DNA of 19,163 nucleotides from NCBI GenBank assembly GCA_034433615.1, contig DAOUAJ010000311.1, positions 1 through 19,163 of the forward strand, read 5' to 3'. Shown one piece after another: positions 13,721 through 19,163 of the stretch (position 1 is its first letter; every line of letters starts with the position of its first letter). The notes below the pieces were generated by a model. It searched no databases, was not told where the DNA came from, and saw nothing but the letters and a program-made list of their open reading frames with translations. The DNA is from DAOUAJ01 sp034433615. Its GTDB lineage: Bacteria; Chloroflexota; Anaerolineae; DUEN01. The position numbers and the translations under genes were made by a program.

Positions 13721-15640
13721 TCAAGCTGACACAGCCAGCACTCCTGCCACCGATGGAAACTGCCCCAAATCCGTATGCGGCAGGAATAACGCCGAGGTGA
13801 ACCGCTCGTAGAAACGATTATCCGCCGATAGCTCCACGTAGGTCAGCTTGTGCGCCACATCCAGCAGCCGTTGCCGGGCGTCCCTTCGCAGCAGCGCCAT
13901 GTACGCGCCCAGCACGCTGGTGTTCCCCAAAAAGTGAAAGCGATCCCAGGGGAGGTCGGGCAGCAGGCCGATCTGAATAGCCTTCTCTACGTTGATGTAC
14001 TGCCCGAACGCGCCGCCGATGAGCAACCGCTCCACGTCCCGCAGGCTCACCCCCACGCTATCGCATAGCACCGAGAAACCGGCGTAGATCGCGGCCTTGG
14101 TGCGGATCAGGTTGTCAATGTCCACCTTCGTGAGGACGATGTCGCGGCCATGAGCCGTCTCCTCCGCCCAGGCCACCACGTACTCGGGGCCGTGGGCCCC
14201 CTCCCGCACGCGCGGCGTGCCCAGGTCAAGGCGCGGGCTTCCGCTCTTGTCCAGAACCCCCGTGACGAACAGCTCCGCCAGCAGAGAGATGAGCCCTGAG
14301 CCGCAGATGCCGCGCGGCCGCTCGCCTCCGATCACCCGATAGGTGGGCTCGTAAGTGCGGCTGGATACCCACACCTCCTCGATCGCGCCCGCCGTGGCGC
14401 GCATGCCGTGCTCCACCCCAGCCCCCTCGAAGGCCGGGCCGGCCGAGCAGGCGCATGCCAGCATCCACTCATTCGTGCCCAACACCGTCTCACCGTTGGT
14501 GCCCACGTCAATGAAGAGCGTCAGCCCGTCCCCCCTCTCCAGGCCGGAGCTGAGGACGCCGGCTGTGATGTCCGCCCCCACATAGCTGGCCACCCCGGGG
14601 AGACAATCCACTGTGCCGGTCGGGCAAATGTCCAGCCCGACCTCAGACGCGCGCAACGTCGGCCAGTCGTTGACGATGGGGATGTAGGGGGTCAATCGAA
14701 TCGGCTCCGGCGGCACACCCAGGAAAAGGTGCATCATCGTCGTGTTGCCCGCCACAGTGGCCTTGTGGATGTGCTGCGGCGGGATGTGCTGTCGCCGGGC
14801 CACGGTCGCAATGAGCTGGTTGATCGTCTCCAGCACCATCCCTCGCAATTCAGCCAGGCCCTCTCCTTTGGAGGCGTAGATGATACGAGAGATGATATCC
14901 TCGCCGCGGGCGATCTGGCCGTTGTATTCGGCTGCCTGCGCCACCACCTGACCGCTGAGCAGGTCCACCAGGTAAACGGTGACCGTAGTCGTGCCGATGT
15001 CAATCGCCAATCCCCAATTCTCCTGACTCTGATCACCAGGAAGGATGTCCACCAACCGCGGCGGGCCGTCCGGCCGATCCCACGTGTCCAATTCAACGAC
15101 CGCCGTCACGGCCCAGTCAGCCGCGCGCAGCGTGGCCCCCAACCGTTGCAGCACCGGCAGCTCAGCCGTCAGGTCGCGCACATCGCATTGCCGCGCCAGT
15201 TCTCGCCGTAGCCGCGCCCAGTCGTCCGTCTGATCGTCCAGGGTGGGGGGCGGGAGTTGCACAAAGTAACGATGCAGCGGCTGATGCTCGCGCCATTGAT
15301 AGGGGAACGGCACCTCGACACGACGGGCCGCCTTCTCCGCCGTCAGCCGCCGCGCGATCCGCTCCTGCGGCGGGACTTCGATGGTGACGTCCCCCTCGAT
15401 CACGCTCTGACAGGCTAGCGCGTAGCCGGCAGCCAGGTCATCCGGAGACAGGCGCAACGTCACCCGTCGGCGTACCGCGCCATCCTGCACGATGACCGCG
15501 CAGCGCCCGCATCGCCCCTGGCCGCCGCAGGGCATGTTCAATTCCAACCCGGCCTGTCGCGCCGCCTCGGTGATCAGCGTCCCGGTGGGAACCTGGACAG
15601 CTACGCCCGCGGGCAGAAAATGAACGGTATGTACTGCCAT
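13721..15640 (-). CDS. acsV: Reductive activator of corrinoid proteins (RACo/AcsV type, 2Fe-2S plus ASKHA ATPase)
   Basis: A 639-residue protein. The N-terminal ferredoxin domain binds a 2Fe-2S cluster through Cys38/44/47/77 (MPCGGQGRCGRCAV). A linker (about 95-205) leads into the DUF4445 ASKHA domain with phosphate loops AIDIGTTTVTVYLVDL (Asp214) and FIDVGTNGET (Asp378), AGNTTMMHLFLG, CGSGLISLLAELF and the adenosine motif IGGAFGQYI. Such proteins use ATP to drive uphill reduction of inactive Co(II) cobalamin to Co(I) in the corrinoid iron-sulfur protein. It lies downstream of acsC on the same strand, across a 120-base gap filled by repeat sequence. Start ATG 15640 has only a weak Shine-Dalgarno (TTGGTGA). 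The CFeSP context favours AcsV over activators of methylamine or methoxy-aromatic corrinoid proteins. Confidence 0.9.
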   Translation of the reverse strand: MAVHTVHFLPAGVAVQVPTGTLITEAARQAGLELNMPCGGQGRCGRCAVIVQDGAVRRRVTLRLSPDDLAAGYALACQSVIEGDVTIEVPPQERIARRLTAEKAARRVEVPFPYQWREHQPLHRYFVQLPPPTLDDQTDDWARLRRELARQCDVRDLTAELPVLQRLGATLRAADWAVTAVVELDTWDRPDGPPRLVDILPGDQSQENWGLAIDIGTTTVTVYLVDLLSGQVVAQAAEYNGQIARGEDIISRIIYASKGEGLAELRGMVLETINQLIATVARRQHIPPQHIHKATVAGNTTMMHLFLGVPPEPIRLTPYIPIVNDWPTLRASEVGLDICPTGTVDCLPGVASYVGADITAGVLSSGLERGDGLTLFIDVGTNGETVLGTNEWMLACACSAGPAFEGAGVEHGMRATAGAIEEVWVSSRTYEPTYRVIGGERPRGICGSGLISLLAELFVTGVLDKSGSPRLDLGTPRVREGAHGPEYVVAWAEETAHGRDIVLTKVDIDNLIRTKAAIYAGFSVLCDSVGVSLRDVERLLIGGAFGQYINVEKAIQIGLLPDLPWDRFHFLGNTSVLGAYMALLRRDARQRLLDVAHKLTYVELSADNRFYERFTSALFLPHTDLGQFPSVAGVLAVSA

Positions 15641-15653
15641 CAGTTCACCAACA

Positions 15654-15760
15654 AGCTATCAGCTATCAGCCGTCAGCGATCAACTTTTTCACTCTGCTAT
15701 CAGGCGATTGCAGTCTAAGGAAGACTGAGGGCTGAGAGCTGATCGCTGATCGCTGACCGC
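15654..15760. repeat. Inverted array of GATCGCTGA/AGCTATC-type repeats between acsC and acsV
   Basis: On the left AGCTATC occurs twice in tandem, followed by AGCCGTCAGCGATCA (15654-15682). On the right the complementary run GGCTGAGAGCTGATCGC, then TGATCGCTGACCGC (15730-15760) leads directly to the acsC stop. The two arms pair over roughly 28 bases with a few mismatches, enclosing about 45 bases. I know this style of short TCAGC/GCTGA repeat from intergenic regions of several phyla. It probably folds in the message and may uncouple acsV from acsC. Confidence 0.65.
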
Positions 15761-17110
15761 TTAATTCGGCGACCACAGTTTGAGGAACCCCGGCAGGTCC
15801 ACAGCCTCACGCGGCCCGACCAGGATCTGCCAACCCGGAAGTTCCTCCTCTAGCTCACCCGACAGGACCGCCACATGGCCAGGGATAATGACCTTGCGAT
15901 GTTTGACCTTGGACTCGATGCCGGTGCCTTTGACCGTCTTGGCGATCTTCTCTGCATCAAACTTGCCAGCAGCCCAGGCTGTGAGGACGCTCATCCCTTC
16001 GGCGTCGGCCACCAGCAGCCAGCCGGGGTGGCCGCTGGACTCCACCTCGTTCGCCACCGCGAAATAAGTGATGGAGAAGTTGGTGGTGACCATGACCGGT
16101 GCCTCCGGCCCTGGGTTATTGATCTCGTAGATACCTGGTTCTACCTGGATCGGCTTCTGCGGATCCGTAAAAAGGTTCTGTCGCCACACCAACAGGCTAT
16201 AGGCCGCGGCCGGAGTGAAGTGATCAAGGACGACAAAGCCGGCGTACTTGGCAATGTGCTGGGCTGCCAGCAATGGCTCATCCTGTGGCCCATTCACGCC
16301 CTCGCCCGGGAAGGCGATGAGGGGGTAGCCCAAAGCCCGCAAGTTCTGCTTCAAGGCCAGCCGGCGGATCTGGACGAAGGTCGTCAGCGTGCCCAGCGGG
16401 TCACGCGGCCCCGGATCCAGCACCAGGTCTTCCATGCCAGCGGCCTTGATCTGCTCTGTCAGCCCGGCCAGAGCCGACAAATCGCCGTCTCCTCGCACTA
16501 CCAGTGAGGCTTTGTGAGCCTTTGCCAGCTCTGCCAGCGGCTGCCAGTTAGCGGCCGTTGCACTCCATAACAGCGGATGGGTGCCCGCGGCCGCTTCTAG
16601 CCCTGCCCTGGCCATCCTGGGGTCGGACGCCAGCAGGATAAGCGGTCGGCCCGCCCCCATCGCCCGTTTCACCGCGGCGGCATAAGTTGCTGGATCGCCA
16701 GAAGCTGCTTCCACCGCTATCCCATCCAGGGTGAGAGAGAGGCCAACGTAGTCCACCGCGTAGTCGCGTACCTGCTGCACCAGTGCCTCGATCTCTGCGG
16801 CTGGCTGGGAATCCCGCACGCGTACGAACAGGCCAGGCCTGTGATAGAACGTCTTCTCATGGCGAAAGAGCACCGTCTCGTTGCCCGCCTCGACCTTGTA
16901 GCCATCGCTGCTGATCGTGACGAGGCGGATGGGAGGAGCTGCCGCTTCCTCCAGTTGGATCTTAGCCTCTTCGCTCACATAGGGGCAGGCGCTCAGTTCC
17001 GCCTGTTTGGCCGCCAGTTTCATGGCAAAGGCCAGACAGGTAGGGAACCCGCACTCCTTACAGTTTGTCTTGGGCAACAGCTTGTAGATCTGCAAGCCAG
17101 TCAGAGCCAT
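15761..17110 (-). CDS. acsC: Corrinoid iron-sulfur protein large subunit (acetyl-CoA decarbonylase/synthase gamma)
   Basis: 449 residues, the usual length. The N-terminal 4Fe-4S motif is Cys17/20/25/42 (TNCKECGFPTCLAFAMKLAA ... SACPY), the signature of AcsC/CdhE. Residues about 60-320 form the TIM-barrel that docks the methyltransferase, and the C-terminal part (about 325 on, MVTTNFSITYFAVANEVESS) is the cobalamin-binding domain. With AcsD it forms the CFeSP, which takes the methyl group of methyl-tetrahydrofolate on Co(I) and delivers it to acetyl-CoA synthase. GGAGG precedes ATG 17110 by 6 bases. The gene is separated from the Nfu-type gene by a 33-base perfect hairpin and is followed by acsV. 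All key Cys residues are present, so it should be functional. Confidence 0.95.
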   Translation of the reverse strand: MALTGLQIYKLLPKTNCKECGFPTCLAFAMKLAAKQAELSACPYVSEEAKIQLEEAAAPPIRLVTISSDGYKVEAGNETVLFRHEKTFYHRPGLFVRVRDSQPAAEIEALVQQVRDYAVDYVGLSLTLDGIAVEAASGDPATYAAAVKRAMGAGRPLILLASDPRMARAGLEAAAGTHPLLWSATAANWQPLAELAKAHKASLVVRGDGDLSALAGLTEQIKAAGMEDLVLDPGPRDPLGTLTTFVQIRRLALKQNLRALGYPLIAFPGEGVNGPQDEPLLAAQHIAKYAGFVVLDHFTPAAAYSLLVWRQNLFTDPQKPIQVEPGIYEINNPGPEAPVMVTTNFSITYFAVANEVESSGHPGWLLVADAEGMSVLTAWAAGKFDAEKIAKTVKGTGIESKVKHRKVIIPGHVAVLSGELEEELPGWQILVGPREAVDLPGFLKLWSPN

Positions 17111-17131
17111 AAAGACCTCCTGAGCATTCCA

Positions 17132-17164
17132 AACCCGAAGGGTCTCAAAAAGACCCTTCGGGTT
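17132..17164 (-). terminator. Strong intercistronic hairpin between the Nfu-type gene and acsC
   Basis: AACCCGAAGGGTCT (17132-17145) and AGACCCTTCGGGTT (17151-17164) form a perfect 14-bp stem with a 5-base loop, immediately after the stop of the Nfu gene. On the minus strand only TTT then GGAATG follows, so termination is likely partial. On the plus strand TTTTATG follows. It may instead cap and stabilise one of the two messages; its role is unresolved. Confidence 0.6.
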
Positions 17165-17410
17165 TTATGACACTGCGATCACCCGTTTTACCTCCGGGAA
17201 ATAGTGCTGAACTGTCCTCTCGATGCCTTGAGAGAGGGTGGCCTGCATGTACGGGCAGCCCACACAGTGGCCGCCGAAGCGCACTTGCATCTCGCCTCCC
17301 TCATAACTGACCAGTTCGACCGTACCACCATGATAGGTCTCCAGATACTGGCTGATTTGTCGGATCAAAATTTCTACCGTTAATCCAGCCGGCCGTTCCA
17401 TCTCGCTCAT
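17165..17410 (-). CDS. Nfu-type (NifU C-terminal domain) Fe-S scaffold protein
   Basis: An 81-residue single-domain protein. LIRQISQYLETYHGGTVELV matches the first helix and strand of the NifU C-terminal domain, and GGHCVGCPYMQATLSQGIE holds the cluster-binding Cys49-x2-Cys52. Such proteins bind a transient 4Fe-4S cluster and hand it to client enzymes. Its position directly before acsC suggests a dedicated carrier for the CFeSP or CO dehydrogenase clusters; this is inference. A longer frame to 17725 is an antisense-free shadow of the membrane protein gene; ATG 17410 has GGAGA about 8 bases before it and gives the family length. Confidence 0.88.
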   Translation of the reverse strand: MSEMERPAGLTVEILIRQISQYLETYHGGTVELVSYEGGEMQVRFGGHCVGCPYMQATLSQGIERTVQHYFPEVKRVIAVS

Positions 17411-17427
17411 AACGTGTCTCTCCTTTC

Positions 17428-18138
17428 CTACCAGCCCAACTTCGCCTCGCTGTGGAACCGATAGGCCAGGGTGAAGAAGGCCGGCATGATAAAGGCACCC
17501 GACATGACAATGCCATTTTCCATTAGCGAATTCTGACCCAAATAGCCGATCACACCGATCAGGCCGCTGGCTGCCGCCAGGATGAGCAGTCCCCCTGATA
17601 CCAGATCCACGCCCCGCTCGCGCACCAGCATGAGGCCAAAGCCAAGAAGGGCCAGACTGTACAGACAGTACCCCAGAAGATCCATCGCGTAAGGTGCAGC
17701 CGAGAGCCGGCCGTTGTATCCCCAACTCAGATAAGTGGCCAGCGCGCCTGCCCGCAAGGCAGGATCCTCGGAATTTACAAACAGATCCGCCAACCCCCGC
17801 ACGACAGTCAACTGGGACCAGTAAGCGTACAGGGAAAGGGGCACGTACAAAAGCCCTGACGTCCCCCAGAGCAGAGCCAAACCGCCGCGCCGGCGATGAT
17901 TGAGCGCGATCAGCGCCAGGATAAAGGGCACCTGTACCAATGTGAGCAGAAAAACTCCTGTGTACAGGACGAAGTGCGTCGCGGGATGTTCAGCGATGAA
18001 GAGTAATTCCTCCGCAGGTGTAGCGTCGTCCGGCGCGGCCGGCAGGGCCAGCAACATGACCAGCCAAATCAACGTGAGAAGGGCCGCCAGCCAGGCTGCG
18101 ACCGCCCCCGCCTGCATCAGCCCGCGCTCGCCGAACAT
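17428..18138 (-). CDS. Multi-spanning membrane protein of unknown function inside the acs cluster
   Basis: A 236-residue protein with about six hydrophobic segments: AVAAWLAALLTLIWLVMLLA, HFVLYTGVFLLTLVQVPFIL, GLALLWGTSGLLYVPLSLYA, a segment near MDLLGYCLYSLALLGFGLML, GLLILAAASGLIGVIGYLG, and IVMSGAFIMPAFFTLAYRF. It has no clear nucleotide- or metal-binding motif, one lone Cys and no signal of a transporter family that I know; a DUF4386-like fold is a guess only. GGCGGAG precedes ATG 18138 by about 6 bases. It lies 23 bases after acsD and 17 bases before the Nfu gene, so it is firmly within the operon. Its role in the acetyl-CoA pathway, if any, is open: membrane anchor, electron carrier partner or metal supply are possibilities, not findings. 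Confidence 0.8.
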   Translation of the reverse strand: MFGERGLMQAGAVAAWLAALLTLIWLVMLLALPAAPDDATPAEELLFIAEHPATHFVLYTGVFLLTLVQVPFILALIALNHRRRGGLALLWGTSGLLYVPLSLYAYWSQLTVVRGLADLFVNSEDPALRAGALATYLSWGYNGRLSAAPYAMDLLGYCLYSLALLGFGLMLVRERGVDLVSGGLLILAAASGLIGVIGYLGQNSLMENGIVMSGAFIMPAFFTLAYRFHSEAKLGW

Positions 18139-18161
18139 GTAGGCTCCGCCTCTTCTCTTCC

Positions 18162-19145
18162 TTAACCTGGCGCTTGCTCACCCGCTGCGAGCTGATTGAT
18201 CATCGTGCGCACGCGCCGCACCGCCTCCGGATGTCGCATGACCAGCACGTCTGCCCCGGCGTGCACCAGCGTCATGGCCGTCAGCGCCTCCCATGCAATG
18301 CCACGCTCCTCCCAATCACCCCAGGCAGCAGGCACCCCCTCGCCCGCGCGAGCCTCTTTGGATCGCCATGCTTCCTCGCCGGGGGTCACCAACATCGGCG
18401 ACTGGGTCATGGTGTCCCCCTGCAACGCCGCCAGGCGTAGCCGCTCCATGACCGAGTACCCATACTCGATGCCGTATCCTAACGCGCCCGTGGTGGGATC
18501 CATCAGGATGCGATCCAGAGGCATCCCCATGTCATGGATCAGGATGATCAGTTGCTTGGCCAGATTCACGTCCATGGGCGTGCGGGAGTCAACCAGGTGG
18601 CCGTGGGCCAGCGCGGCCGCCACGATGGTACGGTAGTTCTTGTCCTCGCACACACCCAGCACCAGGCGTTCACCTTTGGCCTCTTCCGCTACTGCCACCA
18701 GCAGCTCGTTATCCAGCTCTGCCTGCCCCGGGCCGAACACCAGCAGGGGAAGACCGACAGCCTCCAGGACGCGCCGCACGGTCGTCCTGGCCTTGGCAGC
18801 CGGCGATGCGGAACCATTGCCGGCCCCAGGCGCCGTCAACCGCAGCAGGACCAGGTCTGCGCCGCGATCAACAGCCGCCTGCGCCCACGTCGCCGGATCG
18901 TTCGCAGCTTCGCCCCAGGCGTTCAACAGCGGTGCCGGCCAGTCCGCCGGCCGCCGGTCCTGAACCTCGATAGCGATGCGCGGCGGGTGCGGGATGCTCC
19001 CCTCAAAATGCAGGAAGGGCAACGTGGATTCTCCCCCTACTGTGACTGTGTGGCTGCGTGTGCCACCCTGGGCCGCCGTGGCCCCCAGGGTGACCTCGCG
19101 CACCCGCCCCGTCCATTTCTCCTTTGGAACAGACACCTCTGGCAT
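18162..19145 (-). CDS. acsD: Corrinoid iron-sulfur protein small subunit (acetyl-CoA decarbonylase/synthase delta)
   Basis: 327 residues, the expected size for AcsD. The fold is a TIM barrel without clusters. Family features visible are the N-terminal WTGRVREVTLG with THTVTVGGE-like strand (RSHTVTVGGESTLPFLHFEG), DRGADLVLLRLT, ERLVLGVCEDKNYRTI and ILMDPTTGALGYGIEYGYSV. It pairs with AcsC, and the cobalamin sits between the subunits. GAGGAGG lies directly before ATG 19145, so the start is secure and complete within the window. It is the first visible gene of the minus-strand acs cluster; CO dehydrogenase, acetyl-CoA synthase and the methyltransferase genes are not in the window and could lie upstream. 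Confidence 0.94.
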   Translation of the reverse strand: MPEVSVPKEKWTGRVREVTLGATAAQGGTRSHTVTVGGESTLPFLHFEGSIPHPPRIAIEVQDRRPADWPAPLLNAWGEAANDPATWAQAAVDRGADLVLLRLTAPGAGNGSASPAAKARTTVRRVLEAVGLPLLVFGPGQAELDNELLVAVAEEAKGERLVLGVCEDKNYRTIVAAALAHGHLVDSRTPMDVNLAKQLIILIHDMGMPLDRILMDPTTGALGYGIEYGYSVMERLRLAALQGDTMTQSPMLVTPGEEAWRSKEARAGEGVPAAWGDWEERGIAWEALTAMTLVHAGADVLVMRHPEAVRRVRTMINQLAAGEQAPG

Positions 19146-19163
19146 TCTATCCTCCTCGAATAG

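Noticed and set aside
14408..15211. A 267-codon plus-strand frame opposite acsV
   Set aside because: Antisense to the conserved ASKHA domain; no recognisable features.
17411..17725. N-terminal extension of the Nfu-type protein
   Set aside because: It overlaps the membrane protein gene in another frame and has no similarity; ATG 17410 gives a complete domain with its own ribosome-binding site.

Overview
The window looks like a chromosomal segment of an anaerobic, high-GC bacterium, most likely a Chloroflexota (Anaerolineae-type) lineage. This rests on the gene mix: carbohydrate ABC transport with glycosidases, a corrinoid iron-sulfur protein (CFeSP) cluster of the Wood-Ljungdahl pathway, a rubrerythrin, and short TTCG/GCTC palindromes in a GC-rich spacer. 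The taxonomic call is inference; there is no rRNA or other phylogenetic marker here.

Left part, plus strand (1-8549): an alpha-glucan utilisation region. It opens with the 3' end of a GH15 glucoamylase-type gene. A GH31 alpha-glucosidase follows; it has kept its nucleophile region but lost the expected acid/base segment and ends in an unrelated-looking, less GC-rich tail. After a 495-base gap comes an operon: lipoprotein sugar-binding protein, two MalF/MalG-type permeases, a cytoplasmic GH13 maltodextrin hydrolase and a LacI-family regulator. The gap holds a hairpin, a near-consensus sigma-70 promoter (TTGACA-17-TAGAAT) and two tandem LacI-type operator boxes immediately downstream of the -10. 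No ATPase gene is present, so the transporter probably borrows a shared MsmX/MsmK-type ATPase. The likely scheme is import of maltodextrin, cleavage to glucose or maltose, and self-limiting repression by the regulator at the operon's end.

Middle (8550-12300): about 1 kb of very GC-rich sequence carries five 19-base imperfect palindromes and no convincing gene. It abuts an AbrB-type antitoxin-like gene that appears damaged at both ends. On the minus strand lies an oxidative-stress/redox pair: a rubrerythrin without rubredoxin domain, then, past a terminator-like hairpin, a GlpC/HdrB-like protein with two 4Fe-4S motifs and two CCG domains. Upstream of these, also on the minus strand, is a small Cys-rich protein of unknown function. 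Its promoter is divergent from that of a plus-strand DUF58 protein (12278-13600).

Right part, minus strand (13721-19145), in transcription order: acsD (CFeSP small subunit), an unrecognised multi-spanning membrane protein, an Nfu-type Fe-S scaffold, acsC (CFeSP large subunit) and an acsV/RACo-type reductive activator of the corrinoid protein. These would carry methyl groups from methyl-tetrahydrofolate to acetyl-CoA synthase and repair oxidised cobalamin. The membrane protein and the Nfu scaffold sitting between the two CFeSP subunits are the most unusual part of the layout. Together the window suggests a heterotroph that degrades alpha-glucans and runs the carbonyl/methyl branch chemistry of the acetyl-CoA pathway.
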